From positions 1 through 28,763 of IMG/VR virus record IMGVR_UViG_3300007734_000548: 28,763 nucleotides of DNA; one strand, given 5' to 3'. The DNA comes from a virus. The translations under genes and the position numbers were made by a program. The notes below the pieces were generated by a model. The model saw nothing but the letters and a program-made list of their open reading frames with translations, was not told where the DNA came from and ran no database searches. Positions 6,795 to 12,368 of this stretch are shown here, in pieces (within the stretch, counting starts at the first letter, position 1; each line of letters begins with the position of its first letter).

Positions 6795-7112
6795 TCACTC
6801 ACCTAACAGCATTTGCTCAGCTGGTGCAGCGGGTTCAGCCTCAACCAGTTCGAGCTCGAGCAGGTCCGCTGCAGTGATCAGTGCGTGAGCGATGTCTCGG
6901 ATAGCTGCAAGCTTCTGCGCCTTCGTCCCAATGCCCTCCAGGAAGAACACAGCTTTGCCGATACTGAAACTGATATGACTTACATCGTCGCCACGCATCC
7001 TCACATCGACCATCTTTGCGTTCGTATGGAAGAAGTCAACCTCGTTGAGCTCCTGGTACACGGTGGCTTTGATTGCTTGCATCGTGCGTTTGGATGATTC
7101 CTTTGTGCTCAT
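6795..7112 (-). CDS. Hypothetical protein, paralogue of the gene at 9691-9975
   Basis: A 105-residue protein without a recognisable family. Its core (KMVDVRMRGDDVSHISFSIG, then KAVFFLEG) matches the core of the 94-residue protein at 9691-9975 (KMVSAD.., HVAFHVGRATFFLEG), followed in both by a helix of about 25 residues. The two are paralogues with a small beta-sheet plus helix layout. The C-terminal tail is acidic. The start is ATG 7112, sharing one base with the preceding stop (TGATG); the GTG just before it (7115) is an alternative. A copy at each end of the nuclease block suggests an early-phase accessory role, but nothing more specific can be said. Confidence 0.65.
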   Translation of the reverse strand: MSTKESSKRTMQAIKATVYQELNEVDFFHTNAKMVDVRMRGDDVSHISFSIGKAVFFLEGIGTKAQKLAAIRDIAHALITAADLLELELVEAEPAAPAEQMLLGE

Positions 7113-7453
7113 CACATTGCCATCTGTTGTTGTGGTGGGCGGTATGCCTCGATGGCTTCTGCGAGCTCCTCGTGCGTGATCTCAACGCTGCGCACAACAT
7201 ACGCTTTGATTTCGGTTGGTGTTGGTGCCCGCCCTGGTGTGTTCGAGCATTCCTTGATCCGCAAAGCGATCAACCCCCAGTCGAGCACGAGGTCGTGACC
7301 CCATATGATGTCAGGGCAGAACGGTCGCAGTGTCTTATTCTTCACGCCCATCTCATGTGACCATTCTGCGATGCCTTCTGCTGGTGCCATCTCGGACAGC
7401 ATCCGCATTGTGAGCATCAGCAGTTCTGGTTGTTCATCTCCTACATGTTGCAT
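7112..7453 (-). CDS. Hypothetical protein
   Basis: A 113-residue soluble protein I do not recognise. It has a helical N-terminal third (PELLMLTMRMLSEMA), a central aromatic stretch (CPDIIWGHDLVLDWGLIALRI) and a C-terminal helix (EITHEELAEAIEAYR) ending in a Q/M-rich tail. ATG 7453 is chosen because AGGA lies about 7 bases upstream and it overlaps the resolvase-like gene's stop by 13 bp; the frame extends further upstream only as a shadow of that gene. It lies in the nuclease part of the early operon and may take part in DNA metabolism, but there is no motif evidence. Confidence 0.6.
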   Translation of the reverse strand: MQHVGDEQPELLMLTMRMLSEMAPAEGIAEWSHEMGVKNKTLRPFCPDIIWGHDLVLDWGLIALRIKECSNTPGRAPTPTEIKAYVVRSVEITHEELAEAIEAYRPPQQQMAM

Positions 7454-7878
7454 TGTTTGTCCTGTTCTGCTGCACGTACTAGCGCACAGACGTTTGCGAA
7501 GGTTGTTTCGACCCATAGTTCTTTGAGTCGTGGGCATGGGAATGGGAGCAGGCCTTTGCCGCCGATCCAGATGTAGTCACGTTGCGGCATCTGTGCGGGC
7601 CACTGGCCCACATCTGGTGTGCCCCTCGTCCTACGGGTGACGACGATCAGGTCTCCTGGTCGTGACTGTTGGACTGCTTGTGCTCTCCATGTGGGCCAAG
7701 CGCTCGAGGTGCGGTCTTTTATTTCGATGCTGACACCGTGCCAGCATTCGATGTCTGAGTGTTGGTGCCCGTCGCCAGCAAGAACCCGCCTTGCGTGATC
7801 CCACCCCTGAGCTTTCAGGTAGTTCACTACTGCACGTTCGGCGTTTGCCCCACGGTTCCTGCTGGCGGCACCAGACAT
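7441..7878 (-). CDS. PD-(D/E)XK nuclease, Holliday junction resolvase-like
   Basis: A 145-residue protein with the archaeal-type resolvase signature. GANAERAVVNYLKAQGW (10-26) supplies E14; HSDIE supplies D42; SIEIK supplies E52 and K54. That is the E...D...ExK catalytic set of PD-(D/E)XK enzymes. A basic stretch (RRTRGTPD) follows. Resolvase-like enzymes cut four-way junctions or branched DNA during replication and before packaging. The start is the ATG at 7878, sharing one base with the preceding stop (TGATG). It is followed at once by an unknown gene and preceded by a DNA-binding candidate, a normal early DNA-processing neighbourhood. Confidence 0.8.
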   Translation of the reverse strand: MSGAASRNRGANAERAVVNYLKAQGWDHARRVLAGDGHQHSDIECWHGVSIEIKDRTSSAWPTWRAQAVQQSRPGDLIVVTRRTRGTPDVGQWPAQMPQRDYIWIGGKGLLPFPCPRLKELWVETTFANVCALVRAAEQDKQCNM

Positions 7879-8306
7879 CAGAACTCTGCGATGTCGATAA
7901 CGGGTTTGCCGGGTGTCCACCGTGCGACATACGTCGCCTGTTTCATCTGCTCAGGTGGATCAACACTCACAGCAATCTTTAACGTGTCCCCTTCTTTGGC
8001 TGGTTCGCCACACGCTTTGATTGCCTGTGAAATTGCAGACTGCATAGCCTCGTTGCAGGGGAGTTTGCGTGTGCCGTCATCGTCGGGCCCTTCACGCTCC
8101 GCCAACGGGACTGAGAGTGTGAGTAGCCATTCGGTGCGTGGAACATCGGTGCCACGCTTGAGTACGGGGTTGCCTTCCATGTCCGTCTTTGCCCGTGACT
8201 CGAACGCAACGAGTGTGCCCTCGAAACTGCCGTCCTCTTTGGTACGGAGCTTGACCCACTTCCCACCGCTTGTTGATGCAGCCCGGTTTAGTTCATTCAA
8301 ATCCAT
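7878..8306 (-). CDS. Hypothetical protein, possible single-strand DNA-binding (OB-like) protein
   Basis: A 142-residue protein. The alternation KWVKLRTKEDGSFEGTLVAFESR, then TEWLLTLSVPLAE, then GDTLKIAVSVDPP and YVARWTPGKP suggests a five-strand beta barrel. Its place between a RecB-like exonuclease and a resolvase is where phages often encode a single-strand DNA-binding or annealing partner. I do not see a family signature, so the function is inference from shape and context. The ATG at 8306 has AGG about 9 bases upstream. A strong hairpin (8349-8368) separates it from the exonuclease gene. Confidence 0.6.
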   Translation of the reverse strand: MDLNELNRAASTSGGKWVKLRTKEDGSFEGTLVAFESRAKTDMEGNPVLKRGTDVPRTEWLLTLSVPLAEREGPDDDGTRKLPCNEAMQSAISQAIKACGEPAKEGDTLKIAVSVDPPEQMKQATYVARWTPGKPVIDIAEF

Positions 8307-8371
8307 TGTCTTTGCCTGCTTTCATGTTGTTGTGTTGTTGTGTTGTGTGCAGGCCAGTAGTGGCCTGCCCG
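8307..8371 (-). promoter_or_regulatory. Intergenic hairpin between exonuclease and OB-like gene
   Basis: GCAGGCCA (8349-8356) and TGGCCTGC (8361-8368) form a perfect 8-bp stem with a 4-base loop, just after the exonuclease stop codon at 8372. On the transcribed strand it is followed by an A/C-rich, CA-repeat leader and then the next ribosome site. There is no T-run, so it may be an mRNA processing or stability element or a weak attenuator and not a full terminator. Confidence 0.5.
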
Positions 8372-9694
8372 CTAATTTGCGGTCTGGTTGGTGAGTCCTG
8401 CGCCTGACGCAGCTTTCACAAATCGTTCGGTCTCCTCGAGCTTCAACCGTTGTGCCAGTTCGGGGTCGGTTGCACCGAACGGCATGTCATGTGCCATCTC
8501 CACAGCATCAACGCACTTCACTACCGCTGCTGTTTCTGCGATGTTCCAGATGGCCTGACGGCTTCGTACCGCTTTTGGTCCTGCGCACCCTTCGGGCCAT
8601 TCTGCTTGGAGTGTGCTGATGAATCCTTGTTCGCCGATGATGCGGATGCGTTCGAGTAGCCAGAGTCGGCGGATGTGGAGCATGTGGTCACGCTCTTCTA
8701 ATGCGTCCTGGACAGTGGTGTCGGGTGTGGAAGGTGGTTCCGAGGAGGCGGTCACCCCTTCCACACCCATGCCAGTAGCCGGGCTCACAGCTTCTGACAG
8801 AACAGTAGTGCTAGCGGCAGGTTCCGTGGGAGCCACCACAGCCTCAACGGTCGCCTGACCGCCAGCACCTTTGAACGGTACCAGCAGTTTGCGTTTCTTT
8901 CGCCACTCACGCACGTTCATGGCAACCTCGAGGGCTTCAAACCCACGCTTGATGTCCAAGGTATGCAGGTCGCATGAACCTGATTCGGGTTCGCAGTGAA
9001 TGATGATCGCTTGGTCTTTGTTGACTGCTGGCATCGGTGCCCGCAGATCCTCCGAGCCGTCCGCTGCAGCGCCTTGGAGGTAGATGTTGTCTGCGTTGGC
9101 GTAGATTGATAGTTGGATTGCCCAACCGAGCGCACCCCACTCGACGCTGCTGCCGGTTTTGAGGTCCGCAATGAACAGCTGCCCATCACTAATGCGTTCA
9201 ACAATGAGGTCTGCCATGCCTGCGATCTTGTGCCGGTCAATCACAACCATAAGCTCGGAACATTCATCAAGTACTTGCAAGCCTGCTGCTCGGAGCGCTT
9301 GGTGTATTGCAAAAATGTCTGCAGCGTATGTAGCCGGAGGTTCATAGCCAGGAGTGACACACGATGCCTCAAACATCTTGTGTAAAGCAGTACCGAGATC
9401 CCTGCGTGCTGTTGCACCGCCCGCCTCCGATGCACTTTCGCAGAGTCGGTCGAGGGCTTTCTTGTCTGTGTTGTCTGTGGTTTGCACCAAGGCCAGCAGA
9501 TCAGGCCTCGACGCTAGACCGAGCGCTGTCATGCGCCGACCCCACGCCATCAGGTTCGAGGTGTCATCAAGGGCTTTGGCAACTGTCGTTGCCCGTGTGT
9601 AGCCCTCTGGTTTCTTACCGTCGGGTGCGAGCACTTGGTATCGCCCGTAGCGGTCACGCCTGACGGGTTCAGGTAGCTCTGGGATCATGCTCAT
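8372..9694 (-). CDS. RecB/Cas4-family PD-(D/E)XK exonuclease
   Basis: A 440-residue protein. Residues 95-215 hold the RecB-like nuclease core: GTALHKMF with H105, GMADLIVE with D162, IADLKTG with D177 and K179, and QLSIYANA (Q194, Y198). These match the H...D...DxK...QxxxY set of the Cas4/RecB exonuclease family, which degrades DNA ends and works in recombination. A low-complexity A/S/T/P region (about 280-330) links to a helical C-terminal domain of unknown role (345-440), larger than in short phage exonucleases. The ATG overlaps the preceding gene by 4 bp (ATGA). With the OB-like and resolvase-like genes it forms a recombination module. Confidence 0.82.
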   Translation of the reverse strand: MSMIPELPEPVRRDRYGRYQVLAPDGKKPEGYTRATTVAKALDDTSNLMAWGRRMTALGLASRPDLLALVQTTDNTDKKALDRLCESASEAGGATARRDLGTALHKMFEASCVTPGYEPPATYAADIFAIHQALRAAGLQVLDECSELMVVIDRHKIAGMADLIVERISDGQLFIADLKTGSSVEWGALGWAIQLSIYANADNIYLQGAAADGSEDLRAPMPAVNKDQAIIIHCEPESGSCDLHTLDIKRGFEALEVAMNVREWRKKRKLLVPFKGAGGQATVEAVVAPTEPAASTTVLSEAVSPATGMGVEGVTASSEPPSTPDTTVQDALEERDHMLHIRRLWLLERIRIIGEQGFISTLQAEWPEGCAGPKAVRSRQAIWNIAETAAVVKCVDAVEMAHDMPFGATDPELAQRLKLEETERFVKAASGAGLTNQTAN

Positions 9695-9975
9695 AGTGAA
9701 GCCGGGCCGTTTCGCAGCAGTTCTTCTGATGCTGCAACGATGGCAAGGCCAATGAGTTGCATCTGCACGATCTTCTCGTCTGAGGTGTCACCCTCAAGGA
9801 AGAACGTTGCCCGCCCAACGTGGAATGCAACGTGTTCATGGCCTTCTGCGTCTTTCAACCAGTCGGCTGAAACCATTTTGCCGTTGTTGCCGTGGAAGCT
9901 AACGCCCATGATGTCACTGTTCTTTGATTCTTGGTGTGCTAGCCGGTTGTGCTCACTGCGGTCTGTGTTGCTCAT
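9691..9975 (-). CDS. Hypothetical protein, paralogue of the gene at 6795-7112
   Basis: A 94-residue protein with the core KMVSADWLKDAEGHEHVAF and HVGRATFFLEG, followed by a long helix (IVQMQLIGLAIVAASEELL). The same pattern occurs in the 105-residue protein at 6795-7112. Function unknown. The start is ATG 9975, preceded by AAAGGA at a normal distance; the frame stays open to 10032 only through a G/T repeat tract that would encode poly-threonine. It ends in an ATGA overlap with the exonuclease start. Confidence 0.65.
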   Translation of the reverse strand: MSNTDRSEHNRLAHQESKNSDIMGVSFHGNNGKMVSADWLKDAEGHEHVAFHVGRATFFLEGDTSDEKIVQMQLIGLAIVAASEELLRNGPASL

Positions 9976-10036
9976 CTGTCTGTCCTTTGTGGTGGTGGTT
10001 GTGGTGGTAAGTGTGGTGGTGGGCTGTGACACTAAC

Positions 10037-10186
10037 TCACTGGGAGCCAGGGTGACGGTATTTTGCTAACTGGATCTGACGCTCACGGTTGAAGCGTGCT
10101 CGCATGCGTGCAGCAACTGATCTGCCATACACATACACACCAACACCGCCAATGACTACAAACCCGAATATTTGGTCCTTGCTCAT
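10037..10186 (-). CDS. Small single-span membrane protein (49 residues)
   Basis: A short gene read directly from the minus strand, encoding 49 residues. Residues 6-21 (IFGFVVIGGVGVYVYG) form one hydrophobic segment; the rest (RSVAARMRARFNRERQ) is strongly basic, so the C-terminus should stay in the cytoplasm. The ATG at 10186 overlaps the stop of the helix-turn-helix gene by 4 bp (ATGA), the same coupling seen through this operon. The function is unknown; small early membrane proteins of phages can affect superinfection or host envelope processes, but nothing here shows it. Confidence 0.6.
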   Translation of the reverse strand: MSKDQIFGFVVIGGVGVYVYGRSVAARMRARFNRERQIQLAKYRHPGSQ

Positions 10187-10389
10187 TCGTCCTCTTCCAT
10201 GTCTGCTAGTTCGAGTGCGAGGTCTGCCGCAACATCAAGTACGTATTCGTGGTCAAAGATGATCTGACCGTTAGCCAGCGTGTACTCAGGTTTGAGTTGC
10301 CCGTTGTGAACCCACCGTGTAACGGTCGCACGGTTGATCCCGAGAATGAACGCAGCCTCGGTTGTCGTGATCTTTCCCTCACTGGTCAT
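10183..10389 (-). CDS. Helix-turn-helix DNA-binding protein (MerR/excisionase-like)
   Basis: A 68-residue protein whose N-terminal 50 residues form a winged helix of the MerR/excisionase type: ITTTEAAFILGINRATVTRWVHNGQL carries the helix-turn-helix and NGQIIFDHEYV the wing. The C-terminus is an acidic tail (ELADMEEDE). Proteins of this size act as excisionases, repressors or local regulators. No integrase is visible in the window, so an excisionase role has no partner here and a regulator is the safer reading. It overlaps the preceding gene by 11 bp and the membrane-protein gene by 4 bp. Confidence 0.75.
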   Translation of the reverse strand: MTSEGKITTTEAAFILGINRATVTRWVHNGQLKPEYTLANGQIIFDHEYVLDVAADLALELADMEEDE

Positions 10390-10609
10390 CGCTGTTTGCC
10401 CTTTCTTCTGCTGCCATCTTCATCGCCTGAACAGCCCTGTTGATCAGAAGGTTGGAAAGGGTGAACGCATCGTCTGCGCTCATCCTCCATTCCATAAACC
10501 CGCACGACTCATCAAACTCAATCCACTTCGATGCGGATGAGATGATGACCACTGGTACGCCAGCATCACTGACGCATGCACCGCCGATGACTTCGCCGTC
10601 GTTGCTCAT
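10379..10609 (-). CDS. Hypothetical protein
   Basis: A 76-residue acidic protein of unknown function. The first half (VIGGACVSDAGVPVVIISSASKWIEF) looks like short beta strands; the second half (SADDAFTLSNLLINRAVQAMKMAAEER) is a helix. The ATG at 10609 overlaps the preceding stop by 4 bp (ATGA) and is preferred over one three codons upstream. It is the second gene of the early operon. Confidence 0.55.
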   Translation of the reverse strand: MSNDGEVIGGACVSDAGVPVVIISSASKWIEFDESCGFMEWRMSADDAFTLSNLLINRAVQAMKMAAEERANSDDQ

Positions 10610-10947
10610 AGTTGGCACCCTGCGATTACATACACGCCTGATGCGGTCACGAGCTCAATGGTGTAATCGCCTTTGTCGCCACAAGCGGAAACTGCGTAGA
10701 TACCGGAGTCAACGAGATCATCGTGGATCTGATGGCAAGACTGCTGGGCCTCGTGCCGAAGACCGCTGCGTGTTTCGTTGTCGATGCCTTCGAGCAGTTC
10801 GTAGATCGCTTTGTGTTGTGGTGTGTCTTCGCCTGCTTCACTCAACGCCATACCAAGGTGTTTGATGTTGGCGAGTTGTTCGTTGTAGGTGAGGATTTGA
10901 TCCTCAAGCCGGAGGTTGTGTAGTAGTCCTGCTGTGATTGCATTCAT
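10606..10947 (-). CDS. Hypothetical protein, first gene of the early operon
   Basis: A 113-residue protein. Residues 1-75 are helical with heptad-like spacing (LLHNLRLEDQILTYNEQLANIKHLGMAL, given as two adjoining helices), then a Cys/His-containing segment and a short beta-rich end (YTIELVTAS, VYVIAGCQL). It matches no family I know. ATG 10947 is chosen because AAAGGA lies about 10 bases upstream; the frame continues upstream into the control region, where it is not protein-like. As the promoter-proximal gene it should be among the earliest expressed. Confidence 0.6.
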   Translation of the reverse strand: MNAITAGLLHNLRLEDQILTYNEQLANIKHLGMALSEAGEDTPQHKAIYELLEGIDNETRSGLRHEAQQSCHQIHDDLVDSGIYAVSACGDKGDYTIELVTASGVYVIAGCQL

Positions 10948-10997
10948 GTGCTGATTGTCCTTTGCTGTGGTGGTGGTGGTACGCCCCGTTCGGTGGC

Positions 10998-11025
10998 GTG
11001 CAACCATTGTTGCACGAGTTGCAAC
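10998..11025. promoter_or_regulatory. Candidate operator: GTGCAAC / GTTGCAC / GTTGCAAC half-sites
   Basis: GTGCAAC (10998-11004) is followed after four bases by its exact complement GTTGCAC (11009-11015), and after two more by the self-complementary GTTGCAAC (11018-11025). Repeated half-sites in a divergent promoter region suggest a repressor or activator site. The helix-turn-helix protein encoded in the early operon or the WhiB-like proteins are possible binders; that is inference. Confidence 0.5.
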
Positions 11026-11108
11026 ACTTCGTGCGGCATTTCTCAAATTTCTTTTTGAGAGGGTATGCAAGCACCGACAGGCCCGAAGTTGTTAGGGTAA
11101 ATGGTGAA

Positions 11109-11128
11109 GCCCACGCAACAGCGTGGGC
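11109..11128 (+). other. Leader hairpin upstream of the lipoprotein gene
   Basis: GCCCACGC and GCGTGGGC form a perfect 8-bp stem with loop AACA, followed by CTTTCC. It lies about 30 bases before the start codon on the plus strand. It may be an attenuator, a 5' stabilising hairpin, or an operator; the short CTTTCC is weak as a terminator tail. Confidence 0.5.
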
Positions 11129-11159
11129 CTTTCCATATCCCGACCAGGAGACAACTCTA

Positions 11160-11576
11160 ATGATACGCACACTCAAAGCTGCGGCAACACTCTTTGCCGT
11201 TACAATCCCGTTACTCTTTACAGCCTGCACCGACGAACAGGTAGCCCAGTTCCAAGCATTGGATGCACCATCACAAGCAGCAGTGATCACAGCACTGCAA
11301 ACACCACCAGAACCACCAGCGCACACACCGCCCGGTGGTTTCCTCGCATGCGTCAGGCGCCACGAGTCAGGTGGGAACTATCAGGCCGAGAACCCTGTGA
11401 GCACCGCATCAGGTGCGTACCAGTTTTTGGATAGCACTTGGCGCACGATGTCTGCTCGAGCAGGCCACAGTGGTTGGGGTCACGCAGCTGATGCACCACC
11501 AGCAGTGCAAGACGCTGTTGCCGTTTACACGGTGAACAGCGGGTGGGCTTCGGCGTGGAACGGTACGGGCTGCTAG
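11160..11576 (+). CDS. Rpf/transglycosylase-like lipoprotein
   Basis: The only plus-strand gene. The 138-residue protein opens with a lipoprotein signal (MIRT, hydrophobic 5-22, then FTAC with C23), followed by a helical, proline-rich spacer. Residues 59-138 match the transglycosylase-like (Rpf-like) domain: CVRRHESGGNY with E69 as the likely catalytic acid, SGAYQFLDSTW, GWGHAADAPPAVQDAVA and a terminal WNGTGC. C64 and C138 could form the disulfide seen in this fold. The family cleaves peptidoglycan. The ATG has AGGAG about 9 bases upstream. It has its own leader and terminator, like a moron gene, and could help lysis, wall remodelling after infection, or host resuscitation. Confidence 0.85.
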   Translation: MIRTLKAAATLFAVTIPLLFTACTDEQVAQFQALDAPSQAAVITALQTPPEPPAHTPPGGFLACVRRHESGGNYQAENPVSTASGAYQFLDSTWRTMSARAGHSGWGHAADAPPAVQDAVAVYTVNSGWASAWNGTGC

Positions 11577-11597
11577 AACATAACTGCGGGCGCGAAA

Positions 11598-11647
11598 GAA
11601 CCCCGACCATCGGCGCAGTGGGCTTGCGCACAAGATGGTCGGGGTTC
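11598..11647. terminator. Bidirectional terminator between convergent genes
   Basis: A 13-bp perfect stem, GAACCCCGACCAT (11598-11610) with ATGGTCGGGGTTC (11635-11647), encloses an inner GCGCA/TGCGC stem. It lies between the stop of the plus-strand lipoprotein gene (11576) and the stop of the last late gene (11698), which converge. On the minus strand it is followed by a short T-containing run (TTTCG), so it should work best for the late operon. Confidence 0.75.
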
Positions 11648-11697
11648 AATCTGACGGCCTGCAGAAGAGGACAAACAAAACTGCGCCGTCGACCTTG

Positions 11698-12075
11698 TTA
11701 CTCGTCTGTGTCTTTGTCTGGACCAAGATCGATCATGCCTTGTATCAGTCGGCGTAACCGTTCGTCTTGCGCTGATATCAGGGCAACTTGTTGTTCGACA
11801 ACTTTGAGGCGCATGTGCACTGGCATCGAGGTGCCGTTCGGGCCGAGGTGATGCCGGTTGTAAGCATCTGCGTATTCAACCTGCTGACCGATCTCAATGA
11901 TGCGCTCGTTTGTCGGTTCAAGTGATTCTTTGAAGTGGCGTTCAAACCAGCGGCCGAGACTGCCAGTTACTTTTTCAAGGATGACAATCAACGAGGCTAC
12001 TCCTGCCACTGAAACGGCAACGATACCTACCGTGAGGCTTACTACTTGGATGGTTTCGAGCTCTGCAGCAAACAC
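11698..12075 (-). CDS. Single-span membrane protein, possible holin-like (DUF2746-like)
   Basis: A 125-residue protein with one N-terminal membrane segment (about 10-35, VVSLTVGIVAVSVAGVASLI), then a basic and coiled-coil-prone cytoplasmic part (FKESLEPTNERIIEIGQQVEY) and the stretch HHLGPNGTSMPVHMRL, which recalls mycobacteriophage DUF2746 proteins sometimes listed as holin-like. It is the last gene of the late operon, some 2 kb past the endolysin and a clearer holin, so a role as second holin, antiholin or spanin-like factor is possible but unproven. It begins with GTG and has no strong ribosome site. Confidence 0.65.
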   Translation of the reverse strand: MFAAELETIQVVSLTVGIVAVSVAGVASLIVILEKVTGSLGRWFERHFKESLEPTNERIIEIGQQVEYADAYNRHHLGPNGTSMPVHMRLKVVEQQVALISAQDERLRRLIQGMIDLGPDKDTDE

Positions 12076-12077
12076 GC

Positions 12078-12368
12078 TTAGCCGCCAAGGGAAACAATTG
12101 CAGCGGCAAGACCATCTGTGATCGCTGCTTTGATCTCGCTGATGGTGCCAGCGGGATCGAGCCGGACGCTGATCTCGGTCGAGATCGCCTGAGCTGCGAT
12201 AACTTCCGGTGTTGGTGATTCAACTTCACGTGTTTCTTCGGATGGGACCAGAGTGTCTGATGTGACGGTGCCATCCGAAGCCTGTTCCACGATACGAGCG
12301 GTACCGTCGTAAAGCTCTGTGCGGATGAACCTGCTGCCATCAGCAAAGGTCTGGGAGATATTGCTCAC
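12078..12368 (-). CDS. Hypothetical late protein
   Basis: A 96-residue protein. The N-terminal half is beta-rich (FADGSRFIRTELYDGTARIVEQ); the C-terminal half is helical with an alanine-rich end (ISEIKAAITDGLAAAIVSL). I do not recognise it. The start is a GTG at 12368 with a strong GGAGG ribosome site, overlapping the tail-fibre stop by 4 bp (GTGA); the longer open frame upstream is a shadow of the tail-fibre gene. It may be a small tail or chaperone-type accessory of the fibre. Confidence 0.6.
   Translation of the reverse strand: MSNISQTFADGSRFIRTELYDGTARIVEQASDGTVTSDTLVPSEETREVESPTPEVIAAQAISTEISVRLDPAGTISEIKAAITDGLAAAIVSLGG

Larger units (their letters stand above)
10948..11159. promoter_or_regulatory. 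Divergent control region between the early operon and the plus-strand lipoprotein gene
   Basis: About 212 bp without a gene, between two divergent starts. It holds the GTGCAAC/GTTGCAC/GTTGCAAC cluster (10998-11025), a 7-bp inverted repeat TCTCAAA/TTTGAGA (11041-11060), a TAGGGT that could be a -10 hexamer for the plus-strand gene (11093-11098), and a hairpin in that gene's leader (11109-11128). Clear -35 hexamers are not obvious, so the promoters themselves are inferred from gene layout. Confidence 0.55.

Noticed and set aside
10183-10389. Excisionase with nearby attachment site
   Set aside because: No integrase gene and no attP-like repeat are visible in the window, so a lysogeny module cannot be supported.
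10440-10865. 141-residue plus-strand open frame in the early region
   Set aside because: Antisense to three coupled small genes with clear ribosome sites; no supporting signal.
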